The notes under the pieces are model-generated. The model saw only the letters and a program-made list of their open reading frames with translations. It ran no database searches and had not been told where the DNA came from. This document shows positions 46,087 through 59,283 of a stretch of 64,000 nt of DNA, piece by piece. Each line of letters begins with the position of its first letter. The stretch's first letter is position 1. The position numbers and the translations under genes were made by a program. Source of the stretch: Amoeboaphelidium protococcarum (Eukaryota > Aphelidiomycota > Aphelidea); contig JALECJ010000257.1 in NCBI GenBank assembly GCA_023515745.1, positions 560,687-624,686 of the forward strand. Direction: 5' to 3'.

Positions 46087-48972
46087 ATGAGACCACCACA
46101 TGGAGGATAATCTTTTAAGCCAGAGATGGTATTGAAGCGTGCCGAGGAGCTCGAAAACGCTGGCCAGGAATAGAATGCGTTGACTTAGCTGCACGAGTGG
46201 GTTGTCAACAGAAGATACAAGACGTTTAATGAACATTATGAGGCACTGATGACCAAGTTGATTACGCTTAGTGTCCGTCAGAGCAAGTAGAGAATGGCCA
46301 AGGATGCGCTGTAGTATTATAGGAACAGTACGATGAATGTGAGTCTGCCTGCTCTCGAGAAGATGGTCGATCACTGGCTAATGGAGAGTGGATTGAATGT
46401 TCAGAACGCGTTGTCCAAAGCTGGAGTGGCGGCAGATGTATCTGGTACGGAAGCTGTTGATGGTAAAACTGTATCTATTTCATAGCTGGATCTTGATGAT
46501 GATCTGACACCTCAGGCTGTAATGGAGGCAGCTTTGAGTTAGAATGATGAGCTGTAGACTAGATTGACTCGCCGTGAGCTTCTTTTACCTGCGTTTAGAT
46601 TTCACTGGGAGTCATTCAGATCTATTTTGGATTTGTTGAAGATGAACGCAAAAGTGGAGCTAATCTACCACAAAGTCGCACTGCAAGCCTTTGACTTTTG
46701 TGTCAAGTATTAGAGAAAGACGGAGCTGCGTAGAATTGCCGACCTGTTGAGAAATCACGTCCAGAGCTTGCACAAGATCTAAAGTAGCAGTAATGCGCAG
46801 ACTTACAATATCGATCTGATGGATGATGGTAGTTTCAAGAATCATATTGAGGTTAGAGTCAAGTTGTTGTAGGCAGCGAAGCAATTGAATTTGTTTTAGG
46901 AGATGAATAAGAGTATTGAAGATGTTCAGTTTCTGTTGAGTGTCGCATAGTACGATCAACTACTACCTGTGAATGGCATCAAATTAGAATGGATTACGAC
47001 TTATTATGAAGCACTGGCTGATATCTTGTTGTAGGGTGAGCATTTCCTGCATCATTCAGTGGCTCTGTTGAGAATGTTTATCGCGATGAAGGAGTCAAAG
47101 TCCAGTGATGCTGGTAAATTGAAGGAATTGGCAGATAGAATTTTGATAAGTGCCCTGGCATGTAGTGATATTGCTTAGCTATCAGTGGAGTAATTGTCTG
47201 AAGAGGATCGTGATCGCGAGTAAAAGTTATCGTTCATGGTTGGATTTGAGTCTGTGATTGTGACGCGTCAATGGTTGGTATCGTAAATCAAGTCATTGGA
47301 TCTGTGCAGTGCTGCAAGTGACGGATGTTCAAAGTTTTATCGTGCTGCCGAGTCTGCTACTGACGCAAAGTCTAAATTGTCCGAGTTACAGCAAAGTAGT
47401 AAGGTGATTATGGAGAGTCAGTTGAGTGTTTACCTGAGTCCAGTGTATCAGTCTTTTGTATTCTGCTATTGCATCGAGCTGGGAAAGAAGTCTGAGACTA
47501 TAGCATTGGATTAGTTGCTTGAAACTGCAAAAGTTGTCGGTGAATAGTCTTACACTTCCATTTAACTGTAGTAGGCTTTAACCAAGGGCGTTAAATTGGG
47601 CAAGTTTAAGGCGCGTATCTGTCAAGCTTCTGCATAGGTGAAATTCACTCCTTCTCATTAGAAGAAGACTGGCGGCGTTAAAGTTACAGATTTACTGTCT
47701 CAGCTGCAAACTTAATTGAAGAGTGCTGGAGCCACTTCTAAGGACGGCGAATAGTCTGTCAGACGTGGAGGAGATGATAGAGTGAAGTTGGTGGAGAAGT
47801 AGCTTGAGAGCTGGAATCAGTTGGTTGAGCAGAGAACTCGCACACTGCAGCAGGAGAGACAGCTGAAAGCACAGCAGGAAGCCGATGCAGAGAAGGTACG
47901 TCTATTGAAGGAGTAGCGCGAGAAGGAGTTGGAGAATATCAAAAAGCATCGCGAGCAGTTGGAGAAGGAGCGTGCATAGAAAATTGCTGATGAATTGAAA
48001 TAGAAGAATGTCAACATCGCAGCTGAAGATCTGGAGACTATGGACAAGAATAAGTTGTTGAAAATGCAGATTGAATAGATTGAGAGTGAGAAGAAGGCTA
48101 AAGAGTAGAAGTTGTCCGCTCTTTGCAAGAGAATAGATCATGTGGAACGTGCATGTCGCCAAGAAGAAGCTCCTCTTATTGCTGCGAGTTATGAGAAGTA
48201 AAAGTAGCTAGATGTCGAGTCTCATCGCAAAGCTCATGAGCTGTTGTTAGAGGCTACCAAGCGCCAGTTTGACAAGAATTTCAAGTTGAAGTAATCTCTG
48301 GGCCGCTTGCAGTCCAACTGTGATGAATTTAAGGAGGCCAAGTTGGCAGCGCTACGTTAGAAATCCAAGAAGAAGGTGGAAGAAGCCAAGAAAGCATATG
48401 AGGCAGAGAAGGAAGCTCTATTGGAGCAGTTGAGAGTTGAAAAGTATGAGCGTCTACTTAAGGAGTAGAAAGAGCGCAAGGAACGTGAGTTGCAAGAGCT
48501 GGAGGAGTAAAAGAAGCGTGAAGAACAGGAGAAGGTGCAAAAAGAGCGCATTGAGGCTCTGAAAAAGGAGAAGGAGGAGCGTGAGTAGTAGATGAAGGAA
48601 GCTCAGGAGATTGCCAGATTGAGAATGTAGAAAGAGCAAGAGGCTGAGAGAAGAATGCAGGAGCGTCTGTCATCAGCATCCAAGCCATCCTTTTCAACGG
48701 CTATTCCAGCTACTACCACCACATAGGCTGAGAGTGACGAAAGTTCATCTGGCAAGTGGATTTTTACACCTAAGAAGAAGAGCTATCAGTCTTCAGGAAG
48801 TAAAGCATCTGATGTGGCAGTGGCTAATGGTAGTGGAGCTAGTTCTATGCAATCTAGTAGAAATGGATCTAGTTCCTCTCTAGATTAGAAGACCAGCACC
48901 AATGGAGCTGCTCCCAAAGACAAGTTTATTCCTCCTCACTTGAGAAAGAAGATGGAGTAGAATGGAAGTTGA
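46087..48972 (+). CDS. TIF32: Translation initiation factor eIF3 subunit a, 961 aa
   Basis: The opening FKPEMVLKRAEELENAGQ and helical repeats, the PCI region in the middle (about 330-500), the long charged coiled coil (about 560-870, Lys/Glu/Gln/Arg) and the terminal DKFIPPHLRKK are typical of eIF3a, the scaffold of eIF3 on the 40S subunit. More than 50 Gln are TAG or TAA, making this the most stop-rich gene of the window under the standard code. One TGA ends it. Starts at the first ATG (MRPPHGGQS). Acts in the cytoplasm in mRNA recruitment. Confidence 0.95.
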
Positions 48973-49071
48973 ATTCAATGAGTTCTGCTGATAGTATATT
49001 CCAAGAAAGATTAAAGGATTTAATATTGAAGATGAAGTGAGAAATAAGATCATTTTATTACAATTAAGCAT

Positions 49072-51399
49072 TCAATTCTGATTCTTTTTCGACTTGGCAG
49101 AACTTCCCCCACCACCTCCTTTCTTTTTTGTGGCGCTAATACCAGCTTTCTATGACGAAGCCTGTCTCTACAATTGTTATTGAAGCTGCAATTATTATTA
49201 GGCTTGAAGTTGTAATTACTACTGCGCCAATTGCTGTTATTACTATTACTGTTATTACAACAGCAATTACTGAGCCTACTATTAAACACCACCAAGAGGA
49301 ATTGACTACTGAGCAAGACTTTGGGGACTTCCACCCGCGGCAAGTTGAGCTTATCGCAGCAATTACTACCGCAGAATAAACTGCTGCACCTGCGCCTGAG
49401 TCATTGTCATTTACATGTAAGGTACTGTTGACTTGGGTGCGCTTGCTGGAGATTCTTTCTTCTACTGCTGTTACTGTTACTACTACTAAGGAGACTTGGA
49501 TTACTACTGTTACTACTATTATAGCTACATAATCTACTGAGACTGGGATTACTACTATTATAGCTACTGTTGCTGCTGTTACAATTATTATTAGTGCAGC
49601 AACTACTATTGCAGATTGTTGTTATAAGCAGCCAGAAGATTACTCTGGTTTGGTCGAAGTGCAGAATTAATTTAATTGGGCGCACTGACCGGAACTCCAG
49701 GAGCACCTCGAACAGGATTCTTGCCACCAGTAATACCACCACCACTCGGTCCATCAACACCAGCGGCATTGGCTTAAGCTGCACCCAGATTACCATTGCT
49801 TGCATTCATCAGACTGTGCATGAAACCTGGATTACTGGCAAGCAGTGTCGCATTAGCAGCCTTACTCTGATCCAACTTCATCTACTACATCCTTCGTTCA
49901 TTGTGATCAAGCACAGATTGCACAACATTTAAATCAACACCAGCCCGAGTAGCTATTGCTTAATGAGAGATGTGAGCATTGTTTAAAATCTTTTAAATAG
50001 ACTCTTTAGTAGCTTTAGTCTTTGCAGGTCCAGTTATACCGACACTCACCAACTTGCTAGTCTTATCACAATCTCCTTTCGAGTCCGTTTATGATGATGA
50101 TGATGATGACTATTATTAAATCTATTGGCTCTATTCAAGCTATTGTTATTACAACTACAACTTGCTTTAATCTCGCTTCTTGGCCACGACACTGAGAGAA
50201 TTTAAAAAGTGTTAATGACTCGCGCCTTAGAGTTTTAATTAGTCCATCTTTATAACGATATTACTGTTGCCATTACTGCCAGTATTCAAGTCAACATCAC
50301 CCTGCCCATCATTCTATATTCCCATAATCAAGTCAAGATCAAAAATTCTCCGTTTATAATCTTCCCGTGACTTTAAAGCAATAAATCTATTGTGCAAATC
50401 CCACGCAGACTTACTCTACCTCCCCATAGATGCTGGGTTATTACTAATATTACCGACACTGCTAAAATTATTACTCTGCGTAAAGTCAGACTAAACGACA
50501 CTCGCGATAATATCCCAGTTGTAAGACAGGTAAGGACTGAACGTGAGTATCTCATCTTCATCCAGGGTCCACTGCAGTTGAGCCATTCTTCCAGCCACAT
50601 TCCTCGGCTATAGTGGAATCCTAATTTCCTCCGAGTCACCTCTAGTGTTAAATTAATAAGGATATTCTTCAAGAACCTATGTAGAACTATTAATCTACCG
50701 TGCACACATACTCAGCTTTGGTATATAACTGTACGGAACGACACTCAGGGGATCAATATAACGACTACTACCATCACTGGGACAATATACATTCTCCAGT
50801 GACGAGAAGTCTCTCTAGCAATGAAATAGAGAGTAAGTACTCAGCATACCATGATCTTTTTATTCACGCAGCTTATTACTAAATTGCCCGCTATTGACCA
50901 CTTCCGCGCATTGCAGAGCCAAATACAGAGCAACAGATTACTTCCATCGACGTTCCTGGCGATAATCCATAGACAACCACAGAGCTTCATCAAGCATGTA
51001 ATCCCATCTAGATTTCCTTCGCTGAGGTGGAATGAATCTCTTTGGCTATTTTAGTAATCGCATTTACTGCCCCAACAATCTATTGTACAGGGCATCAGAG
51101 TGGACCACCTGATAATCCTGAGTGGAAATGACTTTACTCGAACTCAATTGCAAAGGCTGATGAATAATCTTCAAATTCAATTCGGCCAACTGCAAATCAT
51201 GTACATTAGCTGGCTGAGCATTCTACAACTGATCGGAACTGGACACTTATATAGGATGTGCTGACAGTTTAAATCGTTTAAATCGAAAGTTCTTAAGCTC
51301 TTCAAATTCCAGTTACAGCTTTGACTTTTGCCTACTTAACTAGTCCAACTACTTTTAAATATCAGCGGCGGCAACATCGACAATCGACCCAGATTCCAT
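49072..51399 (-). CDS. EAF1: Eaf1/Vid21-like NuA4 subunit (HSA + SANT + polyQ), 775 aa
   Basis: An HSA domain at about 120-170 (SRWDYMLDEALWLSMDY, RQERRWKQS) binds actin-related protein/actin in chromatin complexes. A SANT/Myb domain follows at about 273-320 (LQWTLDEDEILTF, SYNWDIIASVV). This order is that of Eaf1/Vid21, the platform of the NuA4 histone acetyltransferase (half of animal p400). The C-terminal third is Gln-rich, with runs of TAG/TAA/CAG at about 590-760, and ends in a Gly-rich, Lys-rich tail. No other in-frame ATG lies upstream before a TGA. Confidence 0.85.
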
Positions 51400-51726
51400 A
51401 CTCGCCCGTATCTATGAACTAGAGTGTTATTATATTAATGGACTGCCGATATCTTCCTACTCAACGACAAGAGGAAGATGGTTAAAGTAATAGAGAGAAG
51501 AAACTCTGGCAACAACGTTGTCGCAATAAAACGCGCGCGCGTCTCGATTCAGTTCAATTCCAATTGAAGGAAGAAGACAGAAAGGAAAGGGGGAAAGATT
51601 TTGGCGGGCGAGACGGATGATGTTGATCGCGATGGGAGAAGAAGAGAAACACGCCTCAACACAGAATCAACGTGTACAGTATACAGACAGACAGCTCAGA
51701 GAGACCTTAATCATTGGCAACCTTTG

Positions 51727-52218
51727 TCATTACTGCTACTACATTTGGAATGCATTCATCTTTGCAGAGTACGTGGCATCTACAATTTTCTTTACATTGA
51801 TTTTACTATCGACAACCTTTTCGAGTTCCTCTAGCTGAGACTTGACGTATGCGACTCGCCTGTTAAAGTAAGATGTTGCACTACTACCGCCGTTATTTTT
51901 CTTATCATCGTCTTTATCTTCAACAACCGCCATCTCTGCAAAGTAGCCCGTTCCAATGTCAACCATCACTTTATTAGCATTGCACTTTTTAGCTGGAATA
52001 TATAGAGAACTGGTTAAAGGGATCATTACATCTTGCCCACAGCGAGAGTAGCATTAGATCGCGTCGAGACTATCTTGGTATCTAGCCGCGGCCATTTACA
52101 ATTTCTAATACGCTTAATTCAGGCCTTGCAGCTCAGCATCTACCGACTATTTCACCTCTTGCAATTATTAAGGATTCAATTAATCAATTCTAACTGATTA
52201 CTACTTTTACGCCGACAT
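51727..52218 (-). CDS. GIM5: Prefoldin subunit 5, 163 aa
   Basis: IPLTSSLYIPAKK and MVDIGTGYFAEM are the signature of alpha-type prefoldin subunit 5. Coiled coils flank them: a Gln-rich N-terminal helix and a C-terminal LEELEKVVD helix. Prefoldin passes unfolded actin and tubulin to the CCT chaperonin. An Asp/Asn/Gly-rich insertion (KDDDKKNNGG) lies in the hairpin region. TAG/TAA Gln codons are frequent at both ends. Confidence 0.92.
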
Positions 52219-52458
52219 TATATAGTTTGGCCTTTATGAGAAGTTTTACGCTTCAAAGAGGGACGCGCGTAGTAAAGTTCGATTTAAACGACAATCCATC
52301 ATTAAAGATTGACAGACGCCGTAAAGAGCATGCATGAAGAGCTTGAAGCTAACTGTAAAGTGATTTAAACCAAAACTGATTTTATTTTTAATCTCGTCAC
52401 ATTTTAAACCTTATATCATTTCTACCTGAATACCTAATTACCATTCAATTCAATTCAA

Positions 52459-54978
52459 TCATACCATCAAGTTCTCATTCTGAACCTCATTGACATCAGT
52501 TCTGTCCTTGAACAGTGGATTGTCGTGAGCAGAAAACTGAGCAGCGTACAATGGATTCGTAGCAGCGGAGGTAGCATCAGCTCCAAAGATGTAGTTGATG
52601 TCACGAGCAACTGCACGACTACGACGCAGCATGAACAGACCGAAAGCACTAGCAACAGCAGCAGTTGGAGCCAATACAGCCATCATGGAGATGTTGGATG
52701 GATTGTTGGTGGAAGCTGGAGTACCGTTAGAGCCCTATGGAGCATCGGTAGCAACAACCTTAATAACAGCTGGAGTAGCTGGAGCAACTTCAAAGTTCTC
52801 TGGAGGTGCAGCAACATTCTCGTCTGGAGGCATGATGAACACTGCACCAGCGCCACTCTCAGATCCGGACTCACCGACAGGGTTGTTCAACTCTTCCATC
52901 AAGTCAGGGATGATAAAGTCCTTGAAGTCGTTGTTGGTTGGAGTTGCAGTCTCACTCTCAGTAGTAGAAGTGCTAGTTTATTCAACTGCAGTTTCAGTCT
53001 CAGTAGCAGAAGCAGTGGTTGTCTCTTCAGCGCTAGCACTGGAAGTAGTAGAAACTTCTTCAGAGGCAGTTGAGGTGCTAGAAACTTCCTCAGTGGTAGA
53101 AGTGGTAGTTGGAGCGCTAGTACTAGATTCAGAGGTAGAAGTCTCTTCAGCGACGGTAGTAGAAGAAGAGGAGCTTGTAATCTCCTCAGTAGAGCTAGAG
53201 CTAGTAGAAGTAGTAGTCTCAACTGCAGCAGTAGAAGAGCTGGTGGTGACAGGATCAACGGTGCTTGAGCTAGAGGTTACTACAACTTCAGTGGTGGAGG
53301 TAGTCTCAGGTGCAATACTGGTGCTAGTAGAAGTAGAAGTTGGCTATTCAGTACTAGAGCTGGTGCTGGTTGAGATGGAAGTGGAGGTAGACGAACTAGT
53401 CGGAGCAGCAGTGCTAGTGGAGGTGCTTGTAGAGGTGGTGGTTGGCACCACAACTACACTTGAGGACGTGCTAGTGCTAGTGGAGGTTGGAACTACAGCT
53501 ACACTTGAGGATGAGCTAGTAGAAGTGCTAGTAGAGGTGCTAGTGGAGGTAGGAGTAGAGGACGTAGAAGTGCTAGTACTACTAGAGGTAGGAGTAGAGG
53601 AGGTAGAAGTGCTAGTACTACTAGAGGTTGAAGTAGTAGTCGTGCTTGTGCTAGTACTAGTAGAGGTGGAGGTGGAAGTAGAGGTGCTGGTACTACTGCT
53701 AGTTGAAGAACTTGTGGAGGTGGAGGTAGAAGTGGAGCGACTAGAGGTAGTGGTGTCAGGCACGAATACACACTTCTGCTGGACATAGCTAGTGGTGGTA
53801 ACAAACTAGTCAAAGAAAGCATCGATGATAGCCTTGTTCTTAGCATCAATGAAGGTGTTAATATCAAACACTCTCATGAAGTTACCACTCTTCAGCATAC
53901 GAGCCTGCAGAGAGTTACCCAAACCCAAAGCATTCAGAGCAGTCAGAGTCTTCTAGCCATCAAAGTTGGCAAAAGTTTGCTAGTTCTGGCTCTAGAAGTT
54001 AGGATGACCAAACTGGTAAGAGACAACGTTAATGTTATCAGCATTGCTCAACTTCTTGGTCAGGAAGTAATTGCTAGTGGCAGAAGAGTAGCCACTGATA
54101 GGGTACACTTGATTAGTATCGGTAATGAACTGCTCAGTACCAGCAATCATACTGACCAAACTGTTGACGATAACACCATTATCAGCCAACATCTTTGCAG
54201 TCTCAATGATCTCATTCTCGAAACCATCAGTCAGGGTCAGAGCATTGCCCTTACGATAGTAATTCTGCAGGCCAGACAAGCTATAGTAACCAGCTTTGGT
54301 CTTACGATTACCAGAGTGATAGTAGATGTAGTCAGTTCTTTCGACAGGACCAAAGCCAGGCTCGAATTGAGCAAAAACGTTGTACAACTTGGTCAAGTAA
54401 CACTTCTTAGCGCCAGAGTCGTACAGCTAGACACAGAAAGCATCATCAACACCCTGATCCTTTGCATAGTAAGAGGACACGGTAGGCAGGTCAGAGTCCT
54501 CATCGGTAGCATGCAAAAACACCTTAGTTGCACCAGCACGCCAGTCCAGGATACAGTCAGCAGCAGACACTTTGCTTCCACAAGCCTTGTTCATGTCTCT
54601 ACCCTTGTTAGTCAGAGCCATACGCATAGCCTCAAAGGAAGCCTCCTAACCACCCGAAGTACAGTCGATAGCCTCCAGAGTAGAAACCAGCTGACCATGG
54701 TTTACGGTGAGAGGCAAACGAATCTCAGGCTTACCTCCAAAGACAACCAAGGAGTATTGAGCATCAATCTTACTAGATTGAATCTTGTTAGCAAATTTCT
54801 TCATACCGTGGATGACACCCTTAATCTTGTCACACATGGAGCCAGACGCGTCGACCAAGAAGAGGAAGTCGGCCTTCTGCATCTCGACAGTCTCAGTGAC
54901 AGTCTCATCCTTGCACACGTAACCAGCACTAATAGTCTGAGCAATTAATAAAGCGGCTAAGCTCGTTAGCAATTTCAT
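52459..54978 (-). CDS. VWA surface adhesin with NPxY-like tail, copy 1, 839 aa
   Basis: Order: signal peptide (MKLLTSLAALLIAQTISAG); von Willebrand A-like domain with MIDAS DASGSM at 43-48, reaching to about 330; Cys-containing linker; a Ser/Thr-only stalk at about 405-690 (dipeptide STST, likely heavily O-glycosylated); a transmembrane helix at about 767-785 (VLAPTAAVASAFGLFML) with RR stop-transfer; and a ~50-residue cytoplasmic tail with NPLY (808-811) and NPLF (820-823). The layout matches a type I adhesion receptor and recalls integrin-beta tails and Dictyostelium Sib proteins. Very few Gln are TAG/TAA. Two paralogs follow. Confidence 0.85.
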
Positions 54979-55530
54979 TATTAATGTTACGTTTGTTATT
55001 AGTTGTTGGGAAGATTGTGATAGAAGGGAGGAGGAGAAGCTGTTTGGCGAGTGGTTACGACATTGCTTTCAGCCATATGCTACGTAATCTGGTGCTGATT
55101 GGATGCGTTTGGGCTCGCAGATTGGATGCTTATTTATTTTTAATGTATTTATATACCTCATGCTTGTTAGGAATATTCTAGAAAGATGAGAGATTGAAGT
55201 TTAAGTGAAAGGCATGTACAAAAATAGCCTATCAAGGATGTTAGATGGATATCCTTCAAAGTGCGTGGTATTCGGACTTCTACATCGTTTTATAGAGCTT
55301 GATCGCTATAACGCTGATGCAGTCACAGCTAAGGTCCGGCCAAACTGAATCAGTGTTGCTACCTATCTTATCTTGTCCCTATTAGGAAAAATCATGGATT
55401 TGAGAGATGAGCGTTATTCAGAGGACCACGCTTTGTGAGATTTTACTATCGTTCATAGAAGAGTAACGCATTACTCTACTGATTAGCAGATATGATCTTA
55501 TGAATCTCCCTTTTCAAAAATATCAGACCT

Positions 55531-55682
55531 CCGCCTACAAAACTGCTGGTTTTACAAAACACGCCCTCAATGAAAGCAATGGCCACATAAACTGGGGGTT
55601 GTGGAACCGCCTACAAAACTGCTGGTTTTACAAAACACGCCCTCAATGAAAGCAATGGCCACATAAACTGGGGGTTGTGGAA
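55531..55682. repeat. 76-bp tandem duplication
   Basis: Two perfect 76-bp copies, starting at 55531 and 55607 with CCGCCTACAAAACTGC. Confidence 0.9.
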
Positions 55683-55743
55683 CTCGCTTAAGGATAATGG
55701 CGTTTCCTGGCACTGATATGGAAATGGATCATTACGAGCTCTC

Positions 55744-55887
55744 ATGATGAATAGTGACTCTGGCACGTATCTCTCTGTATTATCTCTTGGCACGTATCTC
55801 TCTGTATTATCTCTTATGATGAATAGTGACTCTGGCACGTATCTCTCTGTATTATCTCTTGGCACGTATCTCTCTGTATTATCTCTT
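55744..55887. repeat. Nested 27-bp / 72-bp tandem repeat
   Basis: A 27-bp unit beginning GGCACGTATCTCTC occurs twice, preceded by ATGATGAATAGTGACTCT; the whole 72-bp block is then repeated once more. Confidence 0.9.
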
Positions 55888-55942
55888 ATCGATGATGCTG
55901 GAGGCTGTAATTTTGACGTTGTTGGAGAGAGTTATAGCTTGT

Positions 55943-56043
55943 GAGGCAGAGAGTTATAACTTGTGAGGCAAGTGAAGTAATCTTTTACTGTACGGCAGAG
56001 AGTTATAACTTGTGAGGCAAGTGAAGTAATCTTTTACTGTACT
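55943..56043. repeat. 49-bp tandem duplication
   Basis: Two copies of a ~49-bp unit starting GGCAGAGAGTTATAACTTG and ending TTTTACTGTAC, with a diverged partial copy (GAGAGTTATAGCTTGTGA) just upstream. Confidence 0.85.
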
Positions 56044-56340
56044 TTTACTTGCAGTCTGTAAGGTGGAGATTAGCGTTTGTATCATTAAATATCCGTGTAT
56101 GTTGGCAATGTTGGCAGGCAATTGCAATTGGAAGACTCTTAAACGACGCGTTCATACCAAGCCTCCGCCTTCGTACCAATGAGAGCTATGAGACGCTTTC
56201 AAAATATCAAAAAATAGACATGGAAGTTTTACATCGCCATTATTTATTCATTATTCATCTTTCATTCCCTATTTATCCCTATTTATTCTTCATTTCATTA
56301 TTCAACATTCAACCCAATTAGAGCTCAGGCCAGAGCTTGA

Positions 56341-59283
56341 TCAAACCATGATGTTCTCATTTTGAATCTCACTATCATCGGCTCTGCTCTTGAACAGAGG
56401 GTTTTCGTGAGCGGAGAACTGAGCAGCGTACAAAGGATTCGTAGCAGCAGATGTGGAATCACCTCCAAAGATGTAGTTGATGTCACGCGCAACTGCACGA
56501 CCACGACGCAGCATGAACAGACCGAAAGCAGCAGCAACAGCGGCCGTTGGAGCCAAGATGCCGATAGTAGCATTGGAAGAGCTATTATTGGAGGAGGTAG
56601 ACTGATTAGCACCCTATGGAGCATCAGTAGCAACGACCTTAATAACAGCAGGTGTAGCAGGAGCAACTTCAAAGTTGACTGGAGGAGCAACAGCATCATC
56701 CGAAGCAGGCATGATAAAGACTGGCGCAGCACCTTGTTCAGATCCAGACTCACTAATAGGAGGACTGTTCATCTTCTCAAACAAGTCAGGAATAATAAAG
56801 TCACGAATAACAGCCTGAGTAGGAGATGGAGTTTCTTCCTCTTCCTCAGTCTCAGATGGGAGCTCTTCTTCAGGCTCTGAAGGAGTTTCAGTTTCCTCAA
56901 CAATTTCAGTGGTAGAGGTAGGAGTCTCTTCCTAAACTTCTTCAGTAGTGGTTGTAGTTTCCTCAGCAACAGGCTCAGAAGAGGTAGAAGTCTCTTCAAC
57001 AACCTCGGTACTGGTAGAAGTTTCTTCAGCAATAGGCTCAGCAGATGTAGAAGTCTCCTCCGCAACCTCAGTGGTAGACGTGGTTTCCTCAGCAGCCTCA
57101 GATGTAGTGGTGGTTTCTTCAACAGCAGCAGAGGTAGTGGTCTCTTCAACAGCAGCAGAGGTAGTAGTCTCCTCAACAACAGGCTCGGACGTAGCAATCA
57201 CTTCAGACGTGGTGGTAGACTCTTCAGCAACCTCAGATGTGGAACTAGTCTCCTCAACTGCCTCAGTAGTAGTTGTAGTGATGACTTCCTCAATGGTGCT
57301 TGATGATGTTGTAGGCTCAATCACAACCTCTGAGGTAGAGGTAGTTGCCTCGACAGAAGACTCAGTAGTGGACGTCTCAGCAGCAGGAGTAGACGAGCTA
57401 GTTACTTCCTCAGTAGTAGACGTGGTGGTCTCAGCAGGAGAAGAGCTTGTCACAGCCTCAGTAGTAAAGGTAGTACTTAGAGTGGATGACTCTGAAGTAA
57501 ACACAACAGCAGCGCTAGAGGACGAGGTGGTGGTTGGCTCAACAATAACAGTAGAACTTTCAAGCAGAGCAGAGGATGAGGAAGTACTAGTAGGCTCCAC
57601 AACGGAGGATGACATAATAGAAGTAGTTGTTGGTTCAACAATGATTGAGGTGCTAGTAGGCTCAATAGTAGTTGTGGAGGTGCTAGTAGAGGAGCTAGTG
57701 CTTGAGCTAGTGGAGGTGGAAGTTGGAGTGGCAGAGCTTGTGCTAGTAGTAGAAGCAGCGGTGGAGGAAGATGTGATAGGAGCAACAGTGGAGGTAGGAC
57801 GTGAGGAGGTGGTAGTACTACGAGCAGGTGTGGTGGTAGAGGTGGTAGTTCTACGAGTAGAAGTAGTAGTGGTGGTAGTAGGTGTGGTAGTAGTAGTTGT
57901 TGTGGTGGTGGTAGTGGTAGTTGTTGTAGTTGTTGTAGTAGTAGTCGTGGTAGTAGTAGTAGTAGTCGTCGTAGTCGTAGTCGTAGTAGTGGTAGGACGA
58001 GTAGTGGTGGTAGTACGAGCAGGTGTGGTGGTAGTGGTAGTAGTTCTACGAGTAGTGGTGTCAGGGACGAATACACACTTCTACTAAACATAGCTAGTAG
58101 TAGTAACAAACTGCTCAAAGAAGGACTCAATGATAGCAGTGTTCTTACCATCAATGAAGGTGTTAATGTCAAACACTCTCATAAAGTTACCACTCTTCAG
58201 CATACGAGCCTGCAACGAGTTACCCAAACCCAGAGCATTCAGAGCAGTCAAAGTCTTCTGTCCATCAAAATTGGCAAAAGTCTGCTAGTTCTAACTCTGA
58301 TAGTTAGGGTGACCAAACTGATAAGCAGCAACGTTAATGTTATCAGCATTACTCAATTTCTTAGTCAGGAAGTAATTACTCGTGGCAGAGGAATAGCCGC
58401 TGATAGGGAACACCTGATTAGTATCAGCAATCAATTACTCGGTACCAGCAATCATACTGACCAGACTGTTGACGATAACACCATTATCAGACAACATCTT
58501 AGCAGTTTCAATGATCTCATTTTCGAAACCATCAGTCAAAGTCAGAGCACTACCAGTGCGGTAATAGTTCTGCAGACCAGACATACTATAATAACCTGCC
58601 TTATTCCAAAAATTGCCAGGATAGTAGTAAATGTAGTCAGTCTGCGCAACGGGACCAAAGCCAGGCTCGAATTGAGCAAAAATTCCATATAATCTGTCCA
58701 AATAGCATTTTTTTGCAGCAACATCATACAACTGAGTACAGAAAGCATCATCAACACCCTAATTCTTCGCAAAGTAAGAGGACACAGTAGGCAGGTCAGA
58801 GTCCTCATCGGTAGCATGCAAAAACACCTTAGTTGCATCAGCACGCCAGTCCAGGATACAGTTAGCAGCAGTCACCTTCTTGTCACAAGCCTTGTTCATG
58901 TCTCTACCCTTGTTGGTCAGAGCCATACGCATTGCCTCAAAGGAAGCCTCCTAACCACCAGAAGTACAGTCGATAGCCTCCAGATTAGATACCAGTTAAC
59001 CATGGTTAGAGGTTAAAGGTACGCGAATCTCGGGCTTACCACCAAAAAGGACCAGAGAATACTGAGCATCAATCTTGCTAGATTGAATCTTGGATGCAAA
59101 CTTCTTCATACCCTTGATGACACCATCAATCTTCTCACACATGGAGCCCGACGCGTCAATCAGGAAGAGGAAGTCAGCCTTCTGCACCTGGTTGGTTTAG
59201 GTCACAGTTTCATCAGAGCACACGTAGCCGGCACTAATTGTTTGAGCTATTAACAATGCAGCTAAGCTGGTTAGCAATTTCAT
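56341..59283 (-). CDS. VWA surface adhesin with NPxY-like tail, copy 2, 980 aa
   Basis: Same plan as 52459-54978: identical first 21 residues, MIDAS DASGSM, and matching VWA region (FGGKPEIR, TKVFLHATDEDSDLP, GLQNYYR). Its stalk is longer and begins with an almost pure Thr tract (about 58060-57820, TTTT/RRTTTT). A Glu-rich Thr/Ser repeat (EETTTS..., with TAG-free codons) replaces part of the STST stalk. The tail again has NPLY and NPLF. It differs from copy 1 in spread substitutions through the VWA domain, so the pair is old enough to have diverged. Confidence 0.85.

Larger units (their letters stand above)
54979..56340. other. 1.36-kb spacer between adhesin genes
   Basis: No supported gene. 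Its right half carries three different tandem duplications in a row (55531-56043), listed separately. A short peptide frame over the repeats (55744-55944) is not credible as a gene. Confidence 0.6.

Noticed and set aside
52595-53788. 397-codon plus-strand ORF, Val/Glu-rich
   Set aside because: It is the exact antisense of the Ser/Thr stalk of adhesin copy 1; the repeated codons remove stops from the opposite strand.
55744-55944. Small ORF with repeated GTYLSVLSL peptide
   Set aside because: Created by a DNA tandem repeat in a spacer with other repeats; no initiation context or homology.
56948-58087. 379-codon plus-strand ORF with a long Val run
   Set aside because: Antisense shadow of the Thr tract in adhesin copy 2; the minus-strand reading has a signal peptide, VWA domain and membrane helix.
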